From contig JAMLHH010000023.1 of the NCBI GenBank assembly GCA_023957215.1, forward strand, positions 1 to 45,885: 45,885 nt of DNA, written 5' to 3'. Each line of letters opens with the position of its first letter. Position 1 is the stretch's first letter. The notes beneath the pieces were generated by a model, which was not told the origin of the DNA, ran no database searches, and worked only from the letters and a program-made list of their open reading frames with translations. The stretch is from Chitinophagales bacterium. Lineage in GTDB: Bacteria; Bacteroidota; Bacteroidia; Chitinophagales; JADIYW01. Below are positions 35,255 to 44,122 of the stretch, one piece after another. The translations under genes and the position numbers were made by a program.

Positions 35255-35663
35255 CATAAGTATTTGCCAATCTATCATGTAATGCACGCTTTTGTTCATC
35301 AAAGCCTGCCATGATATAACCTATAAAAATGATGATAGCCGAAATTATTTTTCCTATATATCGTATGATAGAATCTTTGGCAGTCAGTTTGCTCCCATCT
35401 TGTTTGATGACTTTTAAGTCAAAAATATATTTACCGATAGTAGCTTGTTTTTCTCCCGTTTCAAAATAAACAAAATATAAAACGGTTAAAAAGAGACCTA
35501 TAATACTACCCGGTTCGTGTATGGATTCAAAATTAGCTCCAATATTAGAACCTGTGATATAAGATAAAATAGTAAACGAAACGGATAAAATAATACCATC
35601 TATTAGATAAGCCAAAAATCGTATCCAAAATCCTGCGTATTTGTAATCATTCACGATTTCCAT
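35241..35663 (-). CDS. RDD family membrane protein
   Basis: A 140-residue integral membrane protein with three hydrophobic helices (about 15-38, 50-68 and 105-125). The first helix contains FWIRFLAYLIDGIIL with the Arg and Asp that give the family its name. The C-terminal RALHDRLANTYVI is also typical. RDD proteins are small inner-membrane proteins, some implicated in Na+/H+ exchange, but most have no proven function. The ATG lies 2 bases after the msrB stop on the same strand. Its final codons overlap the alaS remnant on the opposite strand. Confidence 0.88.
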   Translation of the reverse strand: MEIVNDYKYAGFWIRFLAYLIDGIILSVSFTILSYITGSNIGANFESIHEPGSIIGLFLTVLYFVYFETGEKQATIGKYIFDLKVIKQDGSKLTAKDSIIRYIGKIISAIIIFIGYIMAGFDEQKRALHDRLANTYVIRK

Positions 35664-35665
35664 AA

Positions 35666-36166
35666 TTATTGTTTTTCAGGTTTAAAGGTAAGTGAAACAG
35701 AATTGATACAATATCTCAGACCGGTTTTATCCAAAGGCCCGTCGTCAAAAACATGTCCTAAATGACTGTCACAGTTAGCGCATCTTGTTTCTATACGTCT
35801 CATACCGTGAGAATTATCTTCTATATATTTGATAGCTCCTTTTTGCACGTCATAAAAAGATGGCCATCCACAACTGGAATGAAACTTTTGATCGGATGAA
35901 AACAGATAAGCACCACATGCCTTACAGTAATATTTGCCACCATCAAAGAAGTTGTAGTATTTTCCTGTATGAGGCATTTCTGTACCAGCTTGTCTCAATA
36001 CATAATAAGATTCGGGGTCGAGCTGCGCTTTCCACTCTTCATCACTTTTTACAACTTGGGGTGTTTTAGAAGAATCATTCATAAATTTAGAAGATTTTGT
36101 TTTAACATTAGAAGATGTTTCGCAACTTATGCAAATAAATATACACAAAATAGCCAAGTACTTCAT
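35666..36166 (-). CDS. msrB: lipoprotein peptide-methionine (R)-S-oxide reductase
   Basis: Reduces methionine-R-sulfoxide in damaged proteins. The 166-residue form has a lipoprotein signal (FICISC, lipidated Cys at about residue 15), placing it in the cell envelope and not in the cytoplasm. The MsrB fold is complete: two CxxC zinc pairs (CKAC and CANC), the conserved SSCGWPSF segment, GHVFDDGP, and the catalytic Cys in RYCINS. The frame is open to 36190, but ATG 36166 starts the lipoprotein signal. It is followed after 2 bases by the RDD gene. A thioredoxin-like electron donor is not encoded nearby. Confidence 0.95.
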   Translation of the reverse strand: MKYLAILCIFICISCETSSNVKTKSSKFMNDSSKTPQVVKSDEEWKAQLDPESYYVLRQAGTEMPHTGKYYNFFDGGKYYCKACGAYLFSSDQKFHSSCGWPSFYDVQKGAIKYIEDNSHGMRRIETRCANCDSHLGHVFDDGPLDKTGLRYCINSVSLTFKPEKQ

Positions 36167-36290
36167 ACTCTTATGATAACAAAATGACAAGTTAGAAGTT
36201 TATTTTAAAAACAAGAAGGATGGTGAGTATTGTTTGCAAGAGAGGATGGCATAGATTTTCGTATAAACTTATTATATTGTAGAAAGTATT

Positions 36291-37553
36291 TTGAGAATGA
36301 TGATGTTGACGCTTTTTAGAATTGTAACCGGCTTGCTATTTCTTATTCCTTTTTGTCTGAAAGCACAGGTCATGAATAATAAAGTTTTTGTAGATAATAT
36401 AAAAACAGTCCGACTTTATCCCGATAAAAATGAAGTCGGTATGCCACTTATCGAACTTTCTTCCAACGATAAATTGCTTTTTAGTTTTGATGAATTGGGT
36501 TTGGACAGTAAAACATATTACTATACCGTTGTTCAATGCAACTATGATTGGACAGTAAACGATCAAGATACTTATACTTATATTGATGGTTTTTCAAGAG
36601 CAACCATTGACGATTATGATTATAGTTTTAATACACTGACCCATTACGTACACTATAAATTAGAATTTCCTAATTTGGATATGAAACCTAAACAATCGGG
36701 AAACTATGCGTTGGTCGTCTATGAAGATACTCCGGAAAACCCGGTTATCACTACCCGGTTTGTGGTAATTGAAAATATAGTAGCAGTGACTCCGAGAGTA
36801 CAACTGCCCAACAATAGAATCAACTACCGAAATTATCAAGAAATTGATTATGACATTCAGTATAAAGGTCTAACTATACAGATGCCACAACAGGAAATTA
36901 TGACCTCTGTCCTGCAAAACCAAAGATGGGACAATGCATTTATCGGTATCAAACCAAGATTTCAGCGACCGGGCTTATTAGAGTTTGATTATAATGGACA
37001 GATTGCTTTTGAAGCAGGGAGAGAATATCGACGTTTTGATACACGTTCTATACGGTTTTTAGGTTATGGTACAAGGGCTTTAGATGGGAATGATGTCTAT
37101 CTTTTATATGATAAGACCAGAAAATATGATAAATACTTTATAGAGACAGATTACAATGGCCAATATTATACAGATGTTTTGGAATATCCCAATAGGGACT
37201 TGGAAGCAGATTATGCCAATGTGCATTTTAATTATATCACGGATGGACCGGTGGTGAATGCAAAACTATATGTAGGTGGTATTTTCAATAATTATGATGC
37301 AACACAGGAGAATCAATTAAAATGGAATCCCAACGATGGTATTTACGAAACAACTATTCAGCTCAAACAGGGTTTTTATGATTATCTGTATTATACCGTA
37401 AATGATAAAGATGATTCAAAATCAATAAGTGAAACTGAAGGAAATGATTATGATGCCGAGAATCAATATGATATCTTCGTTTATTATAGATCTTTTGGTG
37501 AAAGGTATGATAGAGTGATAGGATATGTTTCTTTTAACAGTAAAACGCAATAA
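36291..37553 (+). CDS. DUF5103 protein, type IX secretion system plug
   Basis: A 420-residue exported protein with a signal peptide (about 1-25, ending CLKAQ). Conserved stretches include VRLYPDKNEVGMPLIEL near the start, YYTVVQCNYDWTVNDQD in the first domain, and a second Ig-like half with GRQYR-like EAGREYRRFDTRS and DADY-like EADYANVHF. These fit DUF5103, identified in Flavobacterium as the plug that closes the SprA outer-membrane channel of the T9SS. Its presence agrees with the two T9SS-type cargo genes in this window (13694-16330 and 38189-39829). yqgE/algH follows after 2 bases. Several ATGs are possible at the start; 36291 is kept but 36297-36303 are equally good. Confidence 0.85.
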   Translation: MRMMMLTLFRIVTGLLFLIPFCLKAQVMNNKVFVDNIKTVRLYPDKNEVGMPLIELSSNDKLLFSFDELGLDSKTYYYTVVQCNYDWTVNDQDTYTYIDGFSRATIDDYDYSFNTLTHYVHYKLEFPNLDMKPKQSGNYALVVYEDTPENPVITTRFVVIENIVAVTPRVQLPNNRINYRNYQEIDYDIQYKGLTIQMPQQEIMTSVLQNQRWDNAFIGIKPRFQRPGLLEFDYNGQIAFEAGREYRRFDTRSIRFLGYGTRALDGNDVYLLYDKTRKYDKYFIETDYNGQYYTDVLEYPNRDLEADYANVHFNYITDGPVVNAKLYVGGIFNNYDATQENQLKWNPNDGIYETTIQLKQGFYDYLYYTVNDKDDSKSISETEGNDYDAENQYDIFVYYRSFGERYDRVIGYVSFNSKTQ

Positions 37554-37555
37554 GT

Positions 37556-38107
37556 ATGGAAATGATAAAGGTGAAAGCAGGAGATATTTTATTGGCAGAA
37601 CCTTTTATGAATGATCCCAATTTTAAAAGGTCGGTCGTTTTGATTACTGAAAATGATGAAACAGGGACATTGGGATTGGTTATTAACAAAGCCTCACTTT
37701 TTAGGGTCAACGAGGTGTTGCCGGATTTTCCTAAAATACAGACACAAGTCTTTATGGGAGGACTCATTGGTCTGGATAAACTCAATTATTTACATTCCTA
37801 TCCCGAATTGATACCGGAGAGTATAAAAATTACTGACAACCTTTATTGGAATGGTAATTTTGAGTCCTTGAAAAAAGGGATAAAAGACAGGGAAATCCTT
37901 CCTCATAATATTAAGTTCTTTATCGGCTATAGTGGATGGGGAATAGGGCAATTGGAAGATGAGTTGAAAGAAAATTCTTGGATAGTCAAAAAGGATTACC
38001 ACGGAATCTTTAAGGACAGCCGCTATATGTGGAAAGATATCTTGGAAGGTATGGGGGGCGAATATAAGTTAATGGCAAATTATCCTGAGAATCCAAGTTT
38101 GAACTAA
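37556..38107 (+). CDS. YqgE/AlgH family protein
   Basis: A 183-residue cytoplasmic protein. The start AGDILLAEPFMNDPNFKRSV and the later GTLGLVINK and FMGGLIGLDKLNYLH are the recognised YqgE/AlgH signature, and FFIGYSGWGIGQLEDEL closes the fold. AlgH was first linked to alginate regulation, but the molecular role of the family is not settled. It is 2 bases downstream of the T9SS plug gene and is followed by a strong terminator, so the two form a transcript of their own. Confidence 0.92.
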   Translation: MEMIKVKAGDILLAEPFMNDPNFKRSVVLITENDETGTLGLVINKASLFRVNEVLPDFPKIQTQVFMGGLIGLDKLNYLHSYPELIPESIKITDNLYWNGNFESLKKGIKDREILPHNIKFFIGYSGWGIGQLEDELKENSWIVKKDYHGIFKDSRYMWKDILEGMGGEYKLMANYPENPSLN

Positions 38108-38129
38108 GTGTGTAGTTTAAACTAACCGC

Positions 38130-38176
38130 AAAAAGAAAGGAGGCTGTCCAAATTTTGGACAGCCTCCTTTCTTTTT
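38130..38176. terminator. strong bidirectional terminator
   Basis: GAAAGGAGGCTGTCCAAA and its complement form an almost perfect 18-bp stem with a short AT loop. An A run lies on the left and TTCTTTTTT on the right. It serves both yqgE/algH (plus) and the convergent phosphatase gene (minus) that ends at 38189. Confidence 0.92.
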
Positions 38177-38188
38177 TATAAAGTACTT

Positions 38189-39829
38189 TTAGAGTTTAAT
38201 CACATTTACTGAACCGACTCTGCCGGCGATATCAACACTCAAAATATAGCTACCTTGAGGTAAGTTTTTCCAACCATCGATACTGATAGTAGATTTACCG
38301 TTAGCTGATGATTCTTGATGTAATATTTGTTTTCCTGTAATATCAGTGACAACCAAATTAGCTTTAATCAATGATGGATTGACAAAAGATAGATTAAGAA
38401 ACTCACTGCTTGGATTTGGATATACATTCATCTCATACAGACTGGCATAATTTTCTTTGATACCTGTAGGAGTATTATCTTCTTCATAAGGTTTGTGTAT
38501 GGAAAATTTATCCAAGATTTCACCATGTTTGTTAATATATCTTGAAACGATAGTACTGCCTTTTACTTCTAAAACGACAGAGCCGGTCACTTCATTTCCT
38601 GCATCTCTTATATAGAAAACAGGATGTATTCTGTTAGGTAATTTATCTTCGTTTGTGTAGTTCCCACTATTACCACAAACAATATAAACGGTACCTTTTT
38701 CTCCAATTTTTTTCTCATAAGTTTCACCCAAGTCAGGATTGCCACTTCTTCCATCAATCAAATTTACATTTGGATCATATTGTGGTGAGTTTTTGTATAA
38801 ACCATTGATCATGTAAGAACGTTCATAGACGTGTGAGTGACCACCATATAGCATATCAATCCCTGCTTCTTCAAGAATCGGCACGATGAATTGTCTCATA
38901 TTTTTAATGGCAATCTCATAAAAATCATCCGAATTGTGAGAGCCTGAAGTATAAGGCGGAGAGTGCAAGTAGGCAATAGTCCAATGTTGCTGATTAGCTT
39001 CCAAATCTTTTTTTAACCATGTCTTAAATGGTGATGCACTTCCGACTGTCCAGCTATAAAGCTCTGAGTTGATATTGATAAAGTGCATATTGCCGTAGTC
39101 GTAAGAATAGTATAATTCAGTACCGGAAGGAAATCCACCGGCTTCACCCATCGTTGGCAACTCATGGTTGTCAAAATAAGGTCCTTGGTCTAATTCCGGA
39201 TTGACCCATTCAAAAATATTATCTCCTCTGATGATATTATAATCGTGGTTGCCCGGTGTAGGATAGTAATGTAAGAATCTAAAGATGGAGTCATAGATAT
39301 CATAGACTTTTTCCTGATATTCAAAATCTTCACCATTTTGATAGGCATTATCACCTAAAGTAATCATAAAATCAACAGGATGCTGCTTATTGTATTGATA
39401 AAAAGCATCTCTTGCCATTCTTTGGGCATCATTTGCTTTTCCCATATCACCTATCATCCACAGAGAAAAACCGCTGGTATCACCTGCAACTTGGTTGGTG
39501 GTAATATAATGGTCAATACCGGTAGATAGTGTTACATCATCGTAACCGATGGCATAATAGTAACGTGTGTATGGCTCTAAGCCATCTACTAGGACGATGT
39601 GATTGATAGTAGAAGAACTTTCTGTAAAAGTTTTATCCAACTTGTCGGGTGTATCGCCTACTTTGACCCAGCCCACTGTAGGAACTGAGGTTCTCCACAT
39701 GATTTTCATGGATGTTGTGGTCCCGTCCTGCTGGTACGGTCCTCGTAGCAAGTCTTGGGCATTTGTTGTATATGAGCCTAAAGCACATATTATTAAAAAT
39801 GCCATTAAAGTTTGTAGTGTTTTATTCAT
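38189..39829 (-). CDS. T9SS-exported purple acid phosphatase-like metallophosphoesterase
   Basis: A 546-residue exported enzyme with a signal peptide (about 1-24, ending TTNAQ). A fibronectin-III-like N-terminal domain (about 26-115) precedes the purple acid phosphatase catalytic domain. All metal motifs are visible: GDMG at 127-130, GDNAY at 159-163, GNHD at 193-196, HSPPY at 289-293 and GGHSHVYER at 329-337. The C-terminus from about 465 is a type A T9SS sorting domain (YEMNVYPNPSSEFLNL, then GKSTISIDGWKNLPQGSYIL). It should hydrolyse phosphate esters on the cell surface or outside the cell. It has a perfect promoter and shares a terminator with yqgE/algH. Confidence 0.94.
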   Translation of the reverse strand: MNKTLQTLMAFLIICALGSYTTNAQDLLRGPYQQDGTTTSMKIMWRTSVPTVGWVKVGDTPDKLDKTFTESSSTINHIVLVDGLEPYTRYYYAIGYDDVTLSTGIDHYITTNQVAGDTSGFSLWMIGDMGKANDAQRMARDAFYQYNKQHPVDFMITLGDNAYQNGEDFEYQEKVYDIYDSIFRFLHYYPTPGNHDYNIIRGDNIFEWVNPELDQGPYFDNHELPTMGEAGGFPSGTELYYSYDYGNMHFININSELYSWTVGSASPFKTWLKKDLEANQQHWTIAYLHSPPYTSGSHNSDDFYEIAIKNMRQFIVPILEEAGIDMLYGGHSHVYERSYMINGLYKNSPQYDPNVNLIDGRSGNPDLGETYEKKIGEKGTVYIVCGNSGNYTNEDKLPNRIHPVFYIRDAGNEVTGSVVLEVKGSTIVSRYINKHGEILDKFSIHKPYEEDNTPTGIKENYASLYEMNVYPNPSSEFLNLSFVNPSLIKANLVVTDITGKQILHQESSANGKSTISIDGWKNLPQGSYILSVDIAGRVGSVNVIKL

Positions 39830-39857
39830 AATTGAAACTGAATTGATGATATGTATG

Positions 39858-39888
39858 CAAAGTTACAAAAAGTAGATTCAATATCAAA
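39858..39888 (-). promoter_or_regulatory. Bacteroidota-type promoter of the phosphatase gene
   Basis: On the minus strand, TTTG (39885-39888) and TAACTTTG (39858-39865) are exactly 19 bases apart, a perfect consensus. Transcription should start near 39853, leaving a leader of about 24 bases before the ATG at 39829. Confidence 0.8.
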
Positions 39889-39955
39889 TAAAATACTTTA
39901 TTTATGAATATAAAAATTCCTTTTAGTTAAGTTAGTAACCAAGATAGGGTTAAAA

Positions 39956-40876
39956 CTATTCTCTTTTTATTTGAAAAGTGTGTCCTTCGATGGCAAGTTC
40001 TGTATTTGGGAAAATACCTTTGCACTCATTCAACAGAGGTGTAAGGTCGGAATATTTTGAAGAGAAATGTCCTATAATCAGTTGTCCGACATTAGAATCC
40101 TTTGCGATGGTGGCAGCCTGAATAGTCGTGGAGTGATAGGTTTCTTCCGCCCTTTTTTCATATTCCTGTGAAAATGTGGCTTCATGATATAGCAAGGAAG
40201 CACCTTTTACATACTTGACAATCTCGGGTAAAAACTTTGTATCGGTACAAAAAATATAAGAACGGGGTGGTGTAGCAGGAAGTATTAAATCTTCATTTTT
40301 GTGAATTTTCCCATCCAAATCAGTGATGTCTAATCCGGCTTTTAGTTCATGAAAATTTTTATTGGAAAGAGATAATCCTTTAATTTTCTCCGGATCGATA
40401 TTTTTCAAATTTGTTTTTTCTTGAAATAAAAAACCTGTACAAGGCACTCTGTGTTCCAAAGGAAAGGATTTTACGATACAGTCGTCCGTTTCATATACAA
40501 TTTCTTCATGGGTGGCTTGTGTATGGATAAATTTTAGATTGTAACAGAGTTGGGATTCCGTTATGGCTAATTGTAATTCGACGATTTGTTGTAATTCGGG
40601 AGGAGCAATAATTGTCAAATCGTCAGGTCGTCTCAATAAATGGTAAGTACTGAGAATGGCCATGAGACCGAAATAGTGATCACCGTGTAAGTGACTGATA
40701 AAAATACATTCTATCTTAAAAGGTTTGCATTTGTATTTTTGAAGTTGCATCAAAGTTCCTTCACCGCAATCGATTAAAAAAGTGTGACTTTTGAGTTTTA
40801 AAAGCTGACTGGTGGGATGCCTTCCCTGAGAAGGTATAGCAGAATTGGAGCCTAATATCTGAACTTCAAAATCCAA
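39956..40876 (-). CDS. rnz: ribonuclease Z
   Basis: Cuts the 3' trailer from tRNA precursors. A 306-residue metallo-beta-lactamase-fold enzyme with the zinc motif HLHGDH at 62-67, an early GSNSAIPSQGRHPTSQLL, and later TDTKF, LLYHEATF and IGHFSSKY, the normal set for RNase Z. The length is normal for the long bacterial form. As the tRNA-Asp in this window has no encoded CCA, its trailer must be removed, which is the step this enzyme performs. The gene begins 2 bases after the STAS gene on the same strand, so the two are co-transcribed. Confidence 0.96.
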   Translation of the reverse strand: MDFEVQILGSNSAIPSQGRHPTSQLLKLKSHTFLIDCGEGTLMQLQKYKCKPFKIECIFISHLHGDHYFGLMAILSTYHLLRRPDDLTIIAPPELQQIVELQLAITESQLCYNLKFIHTQATHEEIVYETDDCIVKSFPLEHRVPCTGFLFQEKTNLKNIDPEKIKGLSLSNKNFHELKAGLDITDLDGKIHKNEDLILPATPPRSYIFCTDTKFLPEIVKYVKGASLLYHEATFSQEYEKRAEETYHSTTIQAATIAKDSNVGQLIIGHFSSKYSDLTPLLNECKGIFPNTELAIEGHTFQIKRE

Positions 40877-40878
40877 TT

Positions 40879-41247
40879 TTATCCTTTAATTTCTTTCCCA
40901 AGTTCTATCATTCTGATATACTCTTCTGCTTTTGAAACAGAGTCAAAAGTATTGAGTACATCTTCTAACTGTGAGATTTTAATCAAAGACTGCACTTTAG
41001 GGTTTATATGGCATAAGCACAAGATACCTTCTGCTTCTTCACACATGCGTTTAGCCATTAAGAGCGAACTCAGACCGGAGGAATCTACAAAATCTACTTT
41101 TTCCAAATCAATAATCAGATTTTTATATCCTTCAGCTCCAATGATGGCAAGTTCAGATTTAAGTTGAGGTGCATTAGATGACATCAATTTATCTGTCTGA
41201 ATAGTAATGATTGCTAAAAATTCTCTTTTACTTATATCTAATCTCAT
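40879..41247 (-). CDS. STAS domain protein (anti-sigma factor antagonist type)
   Basis: A 122-residue single STAS domain. The strand-turn motif IIDLEKVDFVDSSGLSSLL carries DSSGL at 55-59, the site that is phosphorylated on Ser in SpoIIAA/RsbV-type proteins. It could act as a switch partner of an anti-sigma kinase, but none is encoded in the window. An exact -7 box (TATCTTTG on the minus strand, 41265-41272) is placed about 17 bases before the start codon, without a clear -33. The gene leads directly into rnz (2-base gap). Whether the pair reflects a functional link is unknown. Confidence 0.9.
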   Translation of the reverse strand: MRLDISKREFLAIITIQTDKLMSSNAPQLKSELAIIGAEGYKNLIIDLEKVDFVDSSGLSSLLMAKRMCEEAEGILCLCHINPKVQSLIKISQLEDVLNTFDSVSKAEEYIRMIELGKEIKG

Positions 41248-41452
41248 TCTTTAAATATTTTCATCAAAGATAAAAGCATATTCTTATTTTTTGGTAATTC
41301 GTGAACGCTTGAAAGGGATTTTAAACTTATTTTGATAAAAAGTAGTTGATGAAAGTGAGATATTCATTATTTATCTTTACTTTGTAAAATATAAGTTGAA
41401 TGCAATTCTGTCAGTGATATGGAATTGGTAGGTATTTTGATATAAAAAGAGT

Positions 41453-43999
41453 ATGGAAGCAAAATTTTCACCAAAAGTTAAAGAAGTAATTTCTTATAGT
41501 CGTGAAGAAGCAGTAAGATTGAATCACAATCAAATAGGTATTGAGCATTTGATTTTGGGATTGATTTATGAAGGAGAAGGGTTGGCAATTAAAGTATTGA
41601 AATCTTTAGATGTGGATGTTAGTCTTTTAAAGAAAAAGATAGAAAATGCAATCAAAGACAAAGTGAGTGCTACACCTACTAATTCTACAAGTTTACCTCT
41701 TACCAAACAAGCCGAAAAAGTCTTGCGTATTACCATGTTTGAAGCGAGACAAATGCGGAGTAATACCATTGAAACGGAACATCTGATGTTGGCGATTTTA
41801 AAAAATACTGAAAATGTAGGTACTCAGATTATTCAGAAAATGGATGTTGATTACGAGATTTTTAAAGCAGAATTGAAATATATCGTTCAAGAAACAGAGC
41901 AAGATAAAATTTTTCCTGCCGAAATGTCATCAGACCAAAATCCTTTTGAAGAGAATGAAGACAGACCTTCAAGAGATCCACAAGCTTATGGTTCCAAAAG
42001 AGCGACAGTAAAATCTACTACACCGGTTTTGGATAACTTCGGTAGGGACATTACCCGTATGGCGGAAGAAAACAAATTGGATCCTATCGTCGGGAGAGAA
42101 GTAGAAATCGAAAGGGTTTCACAGATTTTGAGTAGAAGAAAAAAGAACAATCCTATCCTCATTGGTGAACCGGGTGTCGGGAAGACTGCAATTGTTGAAG
42201 GTTTGGCACTTAGAATTATCCAAAGAAAAGTGTCCAGAGTCCTCTTTGATAAAAGAATCGTGATGCTTGATTTAGCGGCTTTAGTGGCAGGTACCAAATA
42301 CAGAGGTCAGTTTGAAGAGCGCATTAAAGCTATTATGAATGAACTCGAAAAAAACAGAGATGTTATTTTGTTCATTGACGAAATCCATACCATTGTTGGT
42401 GCAGGTGGAGCGACAGGCTCTTTAGATGCTTCTAATATTTTCAAACCGGCTTTGTCAAGAGGAGAGTTACAATGTATAGGTGCTTCTACATTAGATGAGT
42501 ATCGTCAGCACATTGAGAAAGATGGGGCTTTGGACAGGAGATTTCAAAAAGTATTGGTAGATCCGCCATCTCAAGAAGAGACTATTGAAATACTGACGAA
42601 TATCAGTCCTAAATATGAAGAATTTCATAATGTAGAATATAGTGAAGATGCTATCAAAGCTAGTGTTTTGATGAGTGATCGTTATATTTCTGATAGATTT
42701 TTACCTGATAAAGCGATTGATGTTATAGATGAAGTCGGAGCAAGAGTGCATCTCAAAAATATCTTTGTTCCGGAAAAAATTACAGATTTGGAAGCTGAAA
42801 TTGAAGCTATCAATGAAGAGAAAAATAAAGTAGTCAAAAGCCAGCGATATGAAGATGCCGCTAAATTGAGAGATCAGGAGAAAAAACTTCAAGAGCAATT
42901 GCAAGAAGCAAAAAGACAGTGGGAAGAGGAAGTAAAAACGAAGAAGTTTCCGGTTACAGAAAATGATATAGCGGAAGTCATTGCTATGATGACAGGTATT
43001 CCGGTCAGTAAGGTTGCACAATCAGAGAGTAAGCGACTGGTCAATATGGTAGAAGATTTAAGAAAGCAAGTCATAGGCCAAGATGAAGCAACGATAAAAA
43101 TAACAAGAGCTATCCAAAGAAATAGAGTAGGACTCAAAGATCCCAAAAAACCGATAGGCTCATTTATATTCTTAGGTCCGACAGGTGTAGGTAAAACCGA
43201 ATTGGCAAAATCACTTGCCAGGTATATGTTTGATTCGGAAGATGCTTTGATACGTATTGATATGAGTGAATATATGGAGAAATTCAGTATTTCAAGATTG
43301 ATAGGAGCGCCTCCGGGATATGTCGGTTATGAAGAAGGGGGACAATTAACTGAAAAAGTAAGAAGGAAACCTTATTCAGTCATACTTTTAGATGAAATAG
43401 AAAAAGCCCATCCTGATGTTTACAATATACTGCTTCAAGTATTAGATGACGGTATGTTGACAGACGGTCTGGGGAGAAAGATAGATTTCAAAAATACAGT
43501 TATTATTATGACTTCAAATATTGGAGTCAGACAGTTGAAAGATTTTGGAACAGGTGTCGGTTTTAACACTTCGGCCAGGGTATCTAATGAAGAAGAAAAT
43601 ACGAAAGCTGTCATCCAAAAGGCTTTATCTAAAACGTTCTCCCCTGAATTTTTAAATAGGATAGACGATATCATCATTTTCAATAGTTTGGACAAACCGC
43701 AGATTCATCAGATTATCGACATCATTTTGGTAAATGTCTTTAAACGTTTACAGGATTTAGGTTATAAAATAGAATTGAGTGAGAATGCAAAAGATTTCTT
43801 GGCCGAAAAGGGTTATGATCCTAAGTTTGGTGCAAGACCTTTACACCGAGCTATTCAAAAGCATTTGGAAGATCCGTTGGCTGAAGAGATTTTAAGTTCT
43901 AATGTCAAATCAGGTGATACTATTTTTGTAGATATTGATGAGACAAATACAGAAAAGCTCAAATTTGAAGTAAAAAGGAAAGCTGAAAAAGTAGTCTAA
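41453..43999 (+). CDS. clpC: ATP-dependent Clp protease ATP-binding subunit ClpC
   Basis: A HSP100 unfoldase that feeds proteins to ClpP. It has the double Clp-N domain at about 1-145, AAA+ module 1 with Walker A GEPGVGKT at 238-245, a UVR-type linker at about 446-480 (KSQRYEDAAKLRDQEKKLQE), AAA+ module 2 with Walker A GPTGVGKT near 574-581, and the C-terminal D2-small domain (KGYDPKFGARPLHRAIQ). The UVR-containing middle region separates ClpC from ClpA and ClpB. Its 848 residues are full length. Divergent from the STAS-rnz operon, with a 205-base gap that contains only a weak -7-like TATCTTTA at 41372-41379. It is followed by a convergent deacylase gene. Confidence 0.96.
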   Translation: MEAKFSPKVKEVISYSREEAVRLNHNQIGIEHLILGLIYEGEGLAIKVLKSLDVDVSLLKKKIENAIKDKVSATPTNSTSLPLTKQAEKVLRITMFEARQMRSNTIETEHLMLAILKNTENVGTQIIQKMDVDYEIFKAELKYIVQETEQDKIFPAEMSSDQNPFEENEDRPSRDPQAYGSKRATVKSTTPVLDNFGRDITRMAEENKLDPIVGREVEIERVSQILSRRKKNNPILIGEPGVGKTAIVEGLALRIIQRKVSRVLFDKRIVMLDLAALVAGTKYRGQFEERIKAIMNELEKNRDVILFIDEIHTIVGAGGATGSLDASNIFKPALSRGELQCIGASTLDEYRQHIEKDGALDRRFQKVLVDPPSQEETIEILTNISPKYEEFHNVEYSEDAIKASVLMSDRYISDRFLPDKAIDVIDEVGARVHLKNIFVPEKITDLEAEIEAINEEKNKVVKSQRYEDAAKLRDQEKKLQEQLQEAKRQWEEEVKTKKFPVTENDIAEVIAMMTGIPVSKVAQSESKRLVNMVEDLRKQVIGQDEATIKITRAIQRNRVGLKDPKKPIGSFIFLGPTGVGKTELAKSLARYMFDSEDALIRIDMSEYMEKFSISRLIGAPPGYVGYEEGGQLTEKVRRKPYSVILLDEIEKAHPDVYNILLQVLDDGMLTDGLGRKIDFKNTVIIMTSNIGVRQLKDFGTGVGFNTSARVSNEEENTKAVIQKALSKTFSPEFLNRIDDIIIFNSLDKPQIHQIIDIILVNVFKRLQDLGYKIELSENAKDFLAEKGYDPKFGARPLHRAIQKHLEDPLAEEILSSNVKSGDTIFVDIDETNTEKLKFEVKRKAEKVV

Positions 44000-44122
44000 A
44001 AAGAAGGATATTAACACGGTATTAATATGCCCAAATTATTTCGTATATTTACCATCATCAATTCAGGTGTATTGATAACTCGACCTTTGGGGGAGGATTT
44101 ATTTGTCACTTGATTGTTTATT

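Noticed and set aside
44008..44028. Hairpin ATATTAA / TTAATAT after clpC as terminator
   Set aside because: The 7-bp stem is purely A/T and is not followed by a T run, so the evidence is too weak to call.
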